IMG/VR virus record: IMGVR_UViG_3300048837_000497
Span: 1 to 25,375 of that record
Strand: one strand, 5' to 3'
Origin: a virus
DNA: 25,375 nucleotides
A program made the position numbers and the translations under genes. The notes under the pieces are model-generated. The model was not told where the DNA came from, did not search any database, and saw only the letters and a program-made list of their open reading frames with translations. This document shows, one piece after another, positions 15,323 to 22,217 of the stretch. The first letter of the stretch is position 1; the number at the start of each line of letters is the position of its first letter.

Positions 15323-15698
15323 GAACTATTTTTAAAGTTACTTCACCCGACACCGGTCCCCCGTCCTTGCCGGTCAGCTCGGTTTGGGTTTTGTCTGTCC
15401 AGCCCATGTTCTTGAGAGCGAAGATGGAGCCTGGCGCGGCAATCGTGCGCAGTGAAATCTCGTAGGAATTCTCCACGGCAAGCAATCCCTTAAGGATCGG
15501 GTAAGAAAACCCGGGGCGTTTTTTGTAGTCATGAAGGCTTTGACGCGACGCAAAACCAAGGTGCATACACAGCCCGGTAAGGGTGATGGATGCCGCTGGT
15601 GTCTTAGCGATATACTCGTCAATGGCCACCTCCAATTCCTCTGGCGTCTCATACTTGGGCGGTCTGCCCCCGAGGTCTATTTCAGTTTCTTCTGCCAT
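15297..15698 (-). CDS. terS: Terminase small subunit (gp3-type DNA packaging protein)
   Basis: This 133 aa protein starts MAEETEIDLGGRPPKYETPEELEVAIDEYI, then LTGLCMHLGFASRQSLHDYKKRPGFSYPI and FALKNMGWTDK. This sequence pattern is typical of the gp3-like small terminase/DNA packaging family, with a helix-turn-helix in the GLCMHLGFASRQSLHDY segment. It recognises the packaging site and recruits the large subunit, whose gene overlaps its 3' end. It is the first gene of the leftward packaging and tail operon; the 237-nt non-coding gap upstream is the likely place for its promoter and perhaps the packaging site. Confidence 0.9.
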   Translation of the reverse strand: MAEETEIDLGGRPPKYETPEELEVAIDEYIAKTPAASITLTGLCMHLGFASRQSLHDYKKRPGFSYPILKGLLAVENSYEISLRTIAAPGSIFALKNMGWTDKTQTELTGKDGGPVSGEVTLKIVRGSNTETE

Positions 15699-15935
15699 AC
15701 CGTAAAATTAAGGGTTTCACGTGGAACTTACCAAACCATGCCCTAAATCGGGTCAATTCCCACTTTTCTACTTTTTTTACCAATCGCCTATCCCCTCCTT
15801 ATATTTATCTATTTATACTCTTTTTTTATTTTATTTTTTAACTGTAAAGTAAAGTAAAAAAGTGGGAATAAGAGAATAATAGATAGTATTTTTATTGATA
15901 ACCAATTAGTTGATAATTCCCACTTTAAATATACG
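15699..15935. repeat. AT-rich non-coding gap with repeated AATTCCCACTTT motif (origin, packaging or control site candidate)
   Basis: No gene fits this 237-bp stretch. The 12-mer AATTCCCACTTT occurs exactly at 15755-15766 and 15915-15926, and in inverted form as AAAGTGGGAAT at 15859-15869. Near copies lie in flanking genes: TTCCCACTTTT at 16331-16341 (end of the primase-helicase gene) and AATTCCAACTTT at 15945-15956 (end of the GIY-YIG gene). Between the copies are long T/A tracts (15769-15860), including a tandem GTAAA run (about 15844-15859). Repeated short sites around an AT-rich core are typical of iteron origins, but also of operator or packaging sites. It lies between the replication genes and the terminase genes. 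I found no Bacteroidota-type -7 box here. Confidence 0.5.
15713..15728. promoter_or_regulatory. parS-like near-palindrome GGTTTCACGTGGAACT
   Basis: This 16-bp site matches the bacterial ParB-binding parS consensus TGTTTCACGTGAAACA at 13 of 16 positions by eye, including the central TTTCACGTG. It lies 15 bp before the terS start codon. No ParB gene is in the window. Chance, a terminase-binding site or a regulator site are other explanations. Confidence 0.3.
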
Positions 15936-16259
15936 CTAACACAAAATTCCAACTTTATCTACATATTGAATGTTTGTTAAGTTACAACCTATTGATAATA
16001 AATAATTTATTATATTTTTTTCGTGCCGCCTAACATCGGATTCTGACCCATTAAACTCCATAATAATCTTCATTTCAGGGTCCATTTGGCACTCAATAAT
16101 TTTATCACACTTAGCTTTATTTATAGCCGGTTTAATTTTTGAATTAAATGCTTCATATATATGCGATCTTAACCTGGATTTCAAATTGTTACATATACCA
16201 ACGTAAAATGGCATTGACGTTGTTGTATCATTTAATGTGTAGATATAAAAATTAGGCAT
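15936..16259 (-). CDS. GIY-YIG domain endonuclease, small (homing-like)
   Basis: From the ATG at 16259 the product is 107 aa and starts MPNFYIYTLND, followed by MPFYVGICNNLKSRLRSHIYEA. This is the GIY-YIG core: the first strand FYIYTL, the FYVG strand, and the conserved Arg in the following helix (LKSRLRSH). A Glu further on (RRHEKNIINYLL) is a candidate for the metal-binding catalytic Glu. An in-frame start at 16337 would overlap the primase-helicase gene, but the domain begins at 16259. The gene is clearly more AT-rich than its neighbours, in keeping with a mobile homing-type nuclease between the replication and packaging modules. It may instead be a repair or recombination nuclease. Confidence 0.75.
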   Translation of the reverse strand: MPNFYIYTLNDTTTSMPFYVGICNNLKSRLRSHIYEAFNSKIKPAINKAKCDKIIECQMDPEMKIIMEFNGSESDVRRHEKNIINYLLSIGCNLTNIQYVDKVGILC

Positions 16260-16309
16260 ATCTGTATGTTTTATTGTAAAAGTAGGAACTACAATATAAT
16301 AAATGGGAA

Positions 16310-18823
16310 TCAAAACGGCAATTGATCCTGTTCCCACTTTTGGGGGTCATCGCTTCCCAGTTTTTCCTCCTGCTTTTTGGCTAAAAAGTCGGAATCCCAT
16401 TTAACGATCCGGTACATACGGGTGCCGTCTGATTGGCGCTTATAGGAGCTGTCAATTTCGACGCCCCGAGCCTCTGCCCATTTGTTCATCCACTGGGTTA
16501 CCCGTGTGGTGGTAAGGTTCTTGTAGTTGCACATTTTGGCGATCTTATGGCTAAAATCATCCTTAGAGTACACGAAATAATTAAGCGGGTTTTCCGGGTT
16601 TTTCAGGTACATCTCAACATTCACGGCATTGGTTACATAGGTGCCATCCGGCATATACACAGCCAGGTTTTTAAGCCCGTGAGGGGCGAAGTCGAAGAAG
16701 TTAACGGATAGCTGCCCATCCATATATTCAACGAATTCCCGGCTTGTATTGGATATAAGAGAGCGTTCAGCAGAACGGTCGGTAATGGCACCTATTGAAC
16801 GCTTATCGCCTTCCTGAAGGTATTTTTGAGCGCAGGCAATCATGAAGTTGTCAAACTTCAACCACTCTGATCTGTCCCAACCGGAAAAGAACTGTCGGCC
16901 AAATACCTGTATAGGCTCTATATCCTCGCCAAAATATTTAACCACAGGGAACTCATATTTTCGCCGACGGCTTGAAATATCCATGTTGCCGATGCTGTAA
17001 TTGGACGTGAAAACAATCTTAGGGGACTGCTCATAGGGAATAATAACCTGATCCCGGTTCTTTTTATTAATCAGGATGGGGCCGGTTAATATGCTATACA
17101 TGGAGGTGAACTTGAAGTTTTTCTCCACGTCGTCAATGAATATGATAGCAGTGTCCGGATCAACGTTTTGAAATAAAAACGGATCAGAGAAGCGGAAATT
17201 TTTACCGTCGAAGTCGGCTGTTTTTCGGAATTGTTTGATGAAGTTTACGCATAAACCCTTACCACTACCACCTTGGGATTCGCCCTCAGCTTCCGGGTCA
17301 ATATCCTCCATCAGCACAACGGCCCGTGGGTTTATCGGGTCTTTATATTTACTCAGCAGGTAGCCTAAAATCTTCTGTAGGGATGCTGATTTGTCGCCAC
17401 CTAATATGTTGATAAACCGCTCAGCGTCGCATCCCGAATAATCGCAGCCGTAGTATTCACGGTCAATAATATCGGATTGCCAAATATAACCAGACATGGT
17501 TTTGTAGTCAACCGGATCGATGGATTCAGGAGTTATTTTTGTGGCTATGTTTTGAAAGAAAAGCCAAGTGGTGTCTTTGTCGTCTTTGATAAAGTTGTCG
17601 CCCAATTCTTCCAGCATTGCCATTAAGCCGCCTTTGTCGCTGAATATGGTGGCGACTTTCTCATACATTTCATCCTTAACCTCAAACTCCACTTCATTAA
17701 GAAATGCCCGCTTCAGGTCAGCCTCCTTTACTATCTCAACGGTATTATTTATCACTCTTACAAGTTCGCCCTTGTATTTACGGTAGCCCACGCCGTGAAA
17801 CCAGTTGAGAAGTTCGGTATATTTTATCTTAATCTTTGACTTCTCTTTAAACCAAAATACGCCCTCATTGTAAACATTAACCCCACAACCTTCAGAAGCC
17901 AGTTGCTTGCTGGCTGCGGCAACGTCGCCGTCATGGTTAAAAAGGCAATACACGCCGAAAGGGGTGTAGCCCTTCTCGTTCTCAAATTCCGTTGAAGGGG
18001 TAAAAAGATAAAGGATATTCGATTCTTTGAATATTACCCCTGAGTATTTCTGTTTGGTGTCCCCTGGACGGCGCACATAAATCTTATCGTTATCATCTTT
18101 GTAAACGATCCAGTTTCGATCAACCAGTTCACCAGAGATATACTTCCAATCATGGGTAGAATTAAATACACTCCACGGCGAATCCTCTCGCAGCGATTCC
18201 TTTTTCTTAACCTCTGGTATTACCACTTCGTTGAATGATGCGCAAACGGCAGATATGAAATTGCGCTCTTCGGCGGAAAGAAAAGGAATCTCAAACGGGT
18301 TTTTTTGCCTCAGCTCGTAGCCTTGTGATGGTGAAATTTTTATGTATTGTTTGTTCTGCCGGCTGATGCGCTCAATGATGGCAAGGGGGTTGTTTTTCCC
18401 ATGGACCTTAGCCAAAACAGGTTTCCCTCCGGTTACTTCTGAGCGGTAAATAAGGTGGCAGCCGCCGGACGGGGTAAAGTCAATGACAAGTTTATCGTAA
18501 AGATCAGGCCAGCCCGACCTGATTGCTTTAAGTACGGCTTCGGTTATACCGGGCTTGTTCTTTGCGTCAACATCAATGAACTCCATGTTGTGATCCATGA
18601 TGATACCCAAGTCCACATCCCTGTCCTTAAAGTAGAAATTGAAGTTGTGCTCGTTTATTGGCCGGGCTATGATGCTGTAAACGGATTTAATGTTTGCCGG
18701 TTCTTTATCTCCTTTCTTTAATGGGATAACCTGAAAGCCATTATTCATCAAATCCTTTGCGGCGAGGTAAACATGTGATTCGTCAAGCTCCTCGCCTGGC
18801 TGGTGGAATTCGTAGAAATTCAT
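16310..18823 (-). CDS. Primase-helicase: prim-pol-like N-terminus and SF3/P4-type helicase C-terminus
   Basis: This 837 aa replication protein has two parts. The N-terminus shows archaeo-eukaryotic primase/prim-pol signatures: GIIMDHNMEFIDVDAKN (catalytic acidic pair D84/D86) and FTPSGGCHLIYR (116-127, the sGGxH motif). A linker segment FGVYCLFNHDGDVAAASKQL (289-308) is typical of such fusions. The C-terminal ATPase has Walker A GGSGKG (518-523), Walker B AIIFIDD (559-565) and sensor FTSN (605-608), as in SF3/P4-like phage helicases. It should unwind the origin and prime DNA synthesis. The ATG at 18823 overlaps the stop of the preceding gene. No DNA polymerase gene is in the window, so the phage either uses the host polymerase or encodes one elsewhere. 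Confidence 0.9.
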   Translation of the reverse strand: MNFYEFHQPGEELDESHVYLAAKDLMNNGFQVIPLKKGDKEPANIKSVYSIIARPINEHNFNFYFKDRDVDLGIIMDHNMEFIDVDAKNKPGITEAVLKAIRSGWPDLYDKLVIDFTPSGGCHLIYRSEVTGGKPVLAKVHGKNNPLAIIERISRQNKQYIKISPSQGYELRQKNPFEIPFLSAEERNFISAVCASFNEVVIPEVKKKESLREDSPWSVFNSTHDWKYISGELVDRNWIVYKDDNDKIYVRRPGDTKQKYSGVIFKESNILYLFTPSTEFENEKGYTPFGVYCLFNHDGDVAAASKQLASEGCGVNVYNEGVFWFKEKSKIKIKYTELLNWFHGVGYRKYKGELVRVINNTVEIVKEADLKRAFLNEVEFEVKDEMYEKVATIFSDKGGLMAMLEELGDNFIKDDKDTTWLFFQNIATKITPESIDPVDYKTMSGYIWQSDIIDREYYGCDYSGCDAERFINILGGDKSASLQKILGYLLSKYKDPINPRAVVLMEDIDPEAEGESQGGSGKGLCVNFIKQFRKTADFDGKNFRFSDPFLFQNVDPDTAIIFIDDVEKNFKFTSMYSILTGPILINKKNRDQVIIPYEQSPKIVFTSNYSIGNMDISSRRRKYEFPVVKYFGEDIEPIQVFGRQFFSGWDRSEWLKFDNFMIACAQKYLQEGDKRSIGAITDRSAERSLISNTSREFVEYMDGQLSVNFFDFAPHGLKNLAVYMPDGTYVTNAVNVEMYLKNPENPLNYFVYSKDDFSHKIAKMCNYKNLTTTRVTQWMNKWAEARGVEIDSSYKRQSDGTRMYRIVKWDSDFLAKKQEEKLGSDDPQKWEQDQLPF

Positions 18824-19206
18824 AGTTCGATGATTGATTCGGGTGTTAAAGCATATTTTTTATTCTTAATGAAATTGAAGCCGTAAAAATCTTTGTTCAC
18901 CTCTATTTCAATCAAAGACTTTAATTCGCGTTTCTCCACTAAGTTACTTATATGACAGATAAAAGTTATTTCGGCCTCTGATTTAAGAAGAATATAGAGG
19001 CAGTCTTTTTCCTCGTACTTGTCGATAAACTTGCCATACAATTCTTTAAATCTGTTAGGGGCAGTTGCAACCTCTGGCGGGTTGAATAGGGATGCTTGAA
19101 TGGATTTCGATTTGTCTGCGCTATATGCGTTAGCTGGGGATAGTTTAGGGTAGAACCGATAGAAATAACCGCCATCGGTTACCTGTAAGAACCTATGTTT
19201 GAGCAT
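18820..19206 (-). CDS. Hypothetical protein, 128 aa
   Basis: Coupled by ATGA to the primase-helicase gene that follows. The product (MLKHRFLQVTDGGYFYRFYPKLS...) is aromatic- and Lys-rich with alternating hydrophobic strands (DCLYILLKSEAEITFICHI, KDFYGFNFIKNKKYALT). I recognise no family. Its position and tight coupling suggest a partner or accessory of the primase-helicase. It is preceded by a stem-loop with a U-rich tail (19213-19250), so its expression may be affected by termination or RNA structure. Confidence 0.65.
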   Translation of the reverse strand: MLKHRFLQVTDGGYFYRFYPKLSPANAYSADKSKSIQASLFNPPEVATAPNRFKELYGKFIDKYEEKDCLYILLKSEAEITFICHISNLVEKRELKSLIEIEVNKDFYGFNFIKNKKYALTPESIIEL

Positions 19207-19212
19207 AAATAA

Positions 19213-19250
19213 AAAAGGACTCCCAACCCACGACGATTGAAAGCCCTTTT
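19213..19250 (-). terminator. Stem-loop with U-rich tail (possible terminator or leader hairpin)
   Basis: On the minus strand AAAAGGGCT pairs with AGTCCTTTT (9 bp with one G-U), around a 20-nt loop. The stem is followed by TTATTTATG, so U-rich sequence runs into the start of the 128 aa gene. The loop is larger than in strong intrinsic terminators. A second hairpin just upstream in the transcript (19265-19273 with 19292-19300, AATGCAGTA/TACTGCATT, perfect 9 bp, 18-nt loop) overlaps the stop codon of the nuclease gene. Confidence 0.45.
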
Positions 19251-19298
19251 AAACATTACTGAAGAATGCAGTATCCGTGTCGTGGTACAGTTACTGCA

Positions 19299-20027
19299 TT
19301 ATTTGTCAAAGATACTACCCTGTTTCGGTTTTACGATCATCAGCCTATCATATTGTTGGAGAAAATCTTCAATCGACCACACGACCGAGTAAACGCCGCC
19401 GGTTTTCTGCACCAACTCCCCGTATTCAATCTGATTCTTTTTATGCGTATCCCCTGGAGCCTTTACTTCGATCTTCCAAGGGATGCCGAAAGGGTGATCG
19501 GGGTGCTTCAGGTTTGTATCGACATCCTGCATGCCCTTCTTGCTGCTGGAGGGGATACGCTTAGGCTTCCCATCTACCATAACAACCCGGCCCTCATTGC
19601 CGGTACGGTTGGCAAAATGCCCGGACCAGGTAAGAAAGTCGATGATATAGTTCTGTATGCCGTTGGCCGTCGAGTTGTCAGGCTTGTCGGGTTCGATAAA
19701 ATGCCCGTCCTTGATCCAGTGCGGGTACTCTACTGTTTGATAGGCAAGTTTGGCCTCCCGCAGCCGCCTAAACGCCTCCTCTGAAACCATTACCTTACGC
19801 TTTGCCGGCTTGCGCATCTTTCGCAAAATCTTCTCAGCGTCGCCCACAGAGGCCACAGGGAGCTTTACAGAGGCTTTCTCAGCGGCGGCCTGTACTTTAC
19901 TCAGGTCCTGCCCCGCTATCTGCCATATCTGCTGCTTGAGGGCTTGTAGGGTGCTATCGTATTCGATGTGGTTCACGAAGTGTAAAGATAAAGGAGCCCG
20001 CTGTTTTGCGGACTCCTCGATGCTCAA
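19299..20027 (-). CDS. PD-(D/E)XK nuclease, VRR-NUC/resolvase-like
   Basis: The C-terminal half shows a nuclease core: GNEGRVVMVDGKPKRIP, then KKGMQDVDTN (D168), then IPWKIEVKAPGD (E187, K189), then KKNQIEYGELVQKTGGVYSVV. The order G..D...(I/V)EVK...Q..Y.......GG.Y matches VRR-NUC-type or Holliday-junction-resolvase-like PD-(D/E)XK enzymes. It probably processes recombination intermediates together with the RecT-like protein and SSB. The only upstream start that overlaps the SSB stop is a TTG at 20027. The first 17 codons from there run through a terminator-like hairpin, so the GTG at 19976 (VNHIEYDS...) is a serious alternative. The N-terminal 100 residues are helical and of unknown role. 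Confidence 0.75.
   Translation of the reverse strand: MSIEESAKQRAPLSLHFVNHIEYDSTLQALKQQIWQIAGQDLSKVQAAAEKASVKLPVASVGDAEKILRKMRKPAKRKVMVSEEAFRRLREAKLAYQTVEYPHWIKDGHFIEPDKPDNSTANGIQNYIIDFLTWSGHFANRTGNEGRVVMVDGKPKRIPSSSKKGMQDVDTNLKHPDHPFGIPWKIEVKAPGDTHKKNQIEYGELVQKTGGVYSVVWSIEDFLQQYDRLMIVKPKQGSIFDK
19983..20017 (-). terminator. Intrinsic terminator-like hairpin after the SSB gene
   Basis: On the minus strand AGGAGTCCGC pairs with GCGGGCTCCT (9 of 10 positions, one A-C mismatch) around a 6-nt loop AAAACA, followed by TTATCTTTACA. This compact GC-rich hairpin with a U-rich tail begins about 7 nt after the SSB stop codon. It would reduce transcription into the nuclease gene, and it overlaps the first codons if the TTG start is used. 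Confidence 0.6.
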
Positions 20028-20386
20028 AATGGCAAATCGGATGAGTAATCCTGGGGTGCATTTTGGGCGGCATTATTTACCGCCTGCTGCTCACCCGGCT
20101 GCTTACTACCAATCAGCTCCAGCGTTGCGACGCGGAGCGTCATGGTTGCGCCGCCATCCCACTTGCGGATGCCAGGTTCGCCGCTGAGGGCAACCTGCTG
20201 GCCTTTCTTCAGATAGGCTGCTACCCCGGTTTTCTCCCCCCACTTGGCGCAGTCGATCCATAGGGTTTCCTTCTTGTCGCCATAGCCCGTATCCACGGCT
20301 ACGGAGAAGTTGATGACAGTGCCGCCTTGTAGTTGTTTGACTTCGGCATCTTTGCCGAGGCGGCCTACGATGGTGGCGTTAATCAT
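20024..20386 (-). CDS. ssb: Single-stranded DNA-binding protein
   Basis: This 120 aa OB-fold SSB opens with the classic MINATIVGRLGKDAEVKQL, followed by VINFSVAVDTGYGDKKETLWIDCAKWGEKTG, and ends with a glutamine/alanine-rich linker and the acidic tip SSDLPF that recruits partner proteins. It is slightly shorter than bacterial SSBs because the linker is short. It coats single-stranded DNA in replication and supports RecT-type annealing. The start overlaps the upstream 76 aa gene by 8 nt. A terminator-like hairpin follows directly. Confidence 0.95.
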   Translation of the reverse strand: MINATIVGRLGKDAEVKQLQGGTVINFSVAVDTGYGDKKETLWIDCAKWGEKTGVAAYLKKGQQVALSGEPGIRKWDGGATMTLRVATLELIGSKQPGEQQAVNNAAQNAPQDYSSDLPF

Positions 20387-20609
20387 CGCTGCCCTCCTTT
20401 TCCGGCGGATTCACTGCCGCAATGTGGGTGCCTGCGTAGCTATCGGCTGAGCCGTAGATGGCCCCGGATCCGTCCTTGAATTGGTGCATGACTCCGTCAG
20501 GGGTAGTGGTGCTGGCCGCCAGGGTAACGAGTACCGGGACTGGGTCTGTTGCCAGTAGGTACAGTTGGTTGAATTTAGGCTTTGCCTTCTTAATTTCTAT
20601 CCATTTCAT
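20379..20609 (-). CDS. Hypothetical protein, 76 aa (DUF551-like pattern, weak)
   Basis: The start MKWIEIKKAKPKFNQLYLLATDPVPVLVTLAA resembles short phage proteins in which a leading Trp is followed by a Pro-rich turn and a valine-rich strand, as in DUF551-type proteins, but the match is weak. It overlaps the SSB gene by 8 nt and lies 30 nt after the methyltransferase gene. Function unknown. Confidence 0.55.
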   Translation of the reverse strand: MKWIEIKKAKPKFNQLYLLATDPVPVLVTLAASTTTPDGVMHQFKDGSGAIYGSADSYAGTHIAAVNPPEKEGSDD

Positions 20610-20639
20610 GTATTGCGCGGTAACCGTAGCCGCGTGCGG

Positions 20640-21341
20640 TTAAAAGAGTTTACTCTGTTTTATATTGTAAGAAGATTCTTGGTTTGTCCATATCGCCTCT
20701 GTAGTTGATTTCAAACTCCCCCTTTGTTTAATAAGAGGCTTAAAATCTAACCAGTCAGCTTTTGTATTTTCGCAAACAATAACCTGTCCATTTCTTGACC
20801 TACACCAGTCAGAAAGGTAATTAAAGTCAACTTCGTTTTCTTTGTAACAGTACCCTCCATACTGGTAAGGCGGGTCAATAAACCATGTACACTCCTTGTT
20901 TTTTGTATCACAATAATCACCATGTATTATTTCCCAGTGTTTTATCTTAAATAGATTTTTGGCTACCCTTTGTAAATTATAATTTACATGATTTGGTCGC
21001 TCAATTGATTTTCTTTTAGTTGGTATATTTCTTGGTACTGCGTCTCCGCTTCCGGCGATAAATGAGAAAAAATTTCTTTGAGGTTCTATAAAACCATAAT
21101 CATCAAACGTTTTATTTCTATCTAATTTCCGGGGCATTGAAAGAATATCTTTCTCACTACATTGTTGTAGCCATTTCCAAATATCTACCACTACTTTATA
21201 TTTATCAATTAAAGTAATGTACCTGTCAAAATAAAGCAAAGAATATCTTGCGCTACCGGCAAAAGGTTCAATTATCTCACCATACTTTGGTGGTGGGTAA
21301 AGTTTAGCAATATTTGTTTTTGCTCCGTAGTAGCTAAACAC
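20640..21341 (-). CDS. D12-class (Dam-like) adenine-N6 DNA methyltransferase
   Basis: The 233 aa product shows the D12/Dam pattern: N-terminal FSYYGAK (motif X, residues 2-8), EPFAGSARYS (motif I for AdoMet, 25-34) and FIDPPYQYGG (motif IV DPPY, 156-159). It methylates adenine in a short DNA site, probably protecting phage DNA from host restriction or marking it. The start codon is GTG (21341). It is clearly more AT-rich than the genes around it, and non-coding stretches separate it on both sides while most neighbours are coupled. This suggests a separately acquired gene with its own leader (hairpin 21356-21410). No partner restriction enzyme was found. Confidence 0.88.
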   Translation of the reverse strand: MFSYYGAKTNIAKLYPPPKYGEIIEPFAGSARYSLLYFDRYITLIDKYKVVVDIWKWLQQCSEKDILSMPRKLDRNKTFDDYGFIEPQRNFFSFIAGSGDAVPRNIPTKRKSIERPNHVNYNLQRVAKNLFKIKHWEIIHGDYCDTKNKECTWFIDPPYQYGGYCYKENEVDFNYLSDWCRSRNGQVIVCENTKADWLDFKPLIKQRGSLKSTTEAIWTNQESSYNIKQSKLF

Positions 21342-21355
21342 TTCAATAATATTTA

Positions 21356-21410
21356 GCCCCTCCCCGGACCGTTAGGCTTCTTTTACGCCTTGTTTTAATA
21401 AGGGAGGGGC
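21356..21410 (-). promoter_or_regulatory. Long GC-rich stem-loop in the methyltransferase leader
   Basis: GCCCCTCCC at 21356-21364 is perfectly complementary to GGGAGGGGC at 21402-21410 (9 bp). The 37-nt interior contains a small AGGC/GCCT hairpin. It begins 15 nt upstream of the GTG start of the methyltransferase gene and could act as a translational control element or weak terminator. No known riboswitch was recognised. Confidence 0.45.
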
Positions 21411-21416
21411 GGTGAG

Positions 21417-21704
21417 TTAAATGGTTGAAGATATAAGAGCAACCCATTGCATTGACCTTACGCCGATATGAATGGGTCGCCAATTGCTGTTTGTTTGAAC
21501 CGGATAGCAGACCACTGATTTAGTGTCAATGTACCTCACCACCCAGCGCTGACCATATATCTCAATCACATCATCAATTCGCAAATTCCTTGCCCTTACC
21601 TTTGAAGGCGGGTGCCAACAATCCCGGTAATCCCTAATCGTTTCAACATCACCCCTAAGTTTTTTCGGCACCACACACGGGTGGCAGTAGCTTGATGTAG
21701 TCAT
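21417..21704 (-). CDS. Hypothetical protein, 95 aa
   Basis: The ATG at 21704 is preferred over one 23 codons upstream because it leaves a shorter overlap (50 nt) with the preceding gene and skips an Arg-rich stretch that looks like out-of-frame sequence. The product (MTTSSYCHPCVVPKKLRGDV...) contains a beta-rich segment (DDVIEIYGQRWVVRYIDTKSVVCYPV) resembling a small SH3-like barrel, but I cannot name a family. Function unknown. Confidence 0.6.
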   Translation of the reverse strand: MTTSSYCHPCVVPKKLRGDVETIRDYRDCWHPPSKVRARNLRIDDVIEIYGQRWVVRYIDTKSVVCYPVQTNSNWRPIHIGVRSMQWVALISSTI

Positions 21705-21972
21705 GTAGTATCTGTTTAAAGTCAGGCCGCAAAGCTGCGGCGAAATAGTCCTTATCCTCCTGCGTCGCCTCACCAGGGTACTTCCCCAGCGGCGGGACTT
21801 GAACCGCCTGCATCAGTTCTATCGCCACCCGGTGATGGCGCTCCTCCCAGATGTTGCCCTCGGCGTACTGATGGCAGGTTGACAGGATCGCTGATAACTG
21901 CATCCGGTAGTCCCTCGCCTGGGTCTCGTACCGGTTGGTTAGCCAGGTGGCGAATGTGCTCAAGTTCTTCAT
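21655..21972 (-). CDS. Hypothetical protein, 105 aa
   Basis: Start at 21972 (MKNLSTFATWLTNRYETQARDY). A GGAGG sits 9 nt before this ATG, one of the few clear Shine-Dalgarno sequences in the window; it supports this frame over the competing 80 aa frame that covers the same DNA. The product is mainly helical, with an acidic stretch (PGEATQEDKDYFAAALRPDF). No family recognised. It sits in the early operon downstream of the RecT-like gene. Confidence 0.65.
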   Translation of the reverse strand: MKNLSTFATWLTNRYETQARDYRMQLSAILSTCHQYAEGNIWEERHHRVAIELMQAVQVPPLGKYPGEATQEDKDYFAAALRPDFKQILHDYIKLLPPVCGAEKT

Positions 21973-21986
21973 CGGTCATTTCCTCC

Positions 21987-22217
21987 CTATATGTCTCGAA
22001 ACTTCTGCTCATGTTTGAATTTTTTCTCGTCCTCCAATAGCTCAGCCTGCCGCTCAGGCGTCAGGGTTGCCCACCACGCTTCGTAGGCGGCATCCTGTTC
22101 GCGCTCCCACTGCCGGCGGTTAACCGGCCTACGGAAGAACCGGGGACCGGATCTGGCCAGCCCCTCGGTTAACTGCGGCTCGATTTGCGCGTCGAGCCAC
22201 GCTTGGTAGGCGCTCAT
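21987..22217 (-). CDS. Hypothetical protein, 76 aa
   Basis: The start ATG overlaps the TGA of the RecT-like gene. The product (MSAYQAWLDAQIEPQLTEGL...) is helical, rich in Arg, Glu and Trp, and ends with a lysine-rich tail (DEKKFKHEQKFRDI). A partner role in recombination or nucleic-acid binding is only suggested by coupling and charge. No family recognised. Confidence 0.65.
   Translation of the reverse strand: MSAYQAWLDAQIEPQLTEGLARSGPRFFRRPVNRRQWEREQDAAYEAWWATLTPERQAELLEDEKKFKHEQKFRDI

Noticed and set aside
21770-22012. 80 aa minus-strand frame starting MSRSFETYREEM
   Set aside because: It covers the same DNA as the 105 aa frame, which has a well-placed GGAGG and a more protein-like product. 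The second half of the 80 aa product is Gly/Pro-rich, as in out-of-frame GC-rich sequence.
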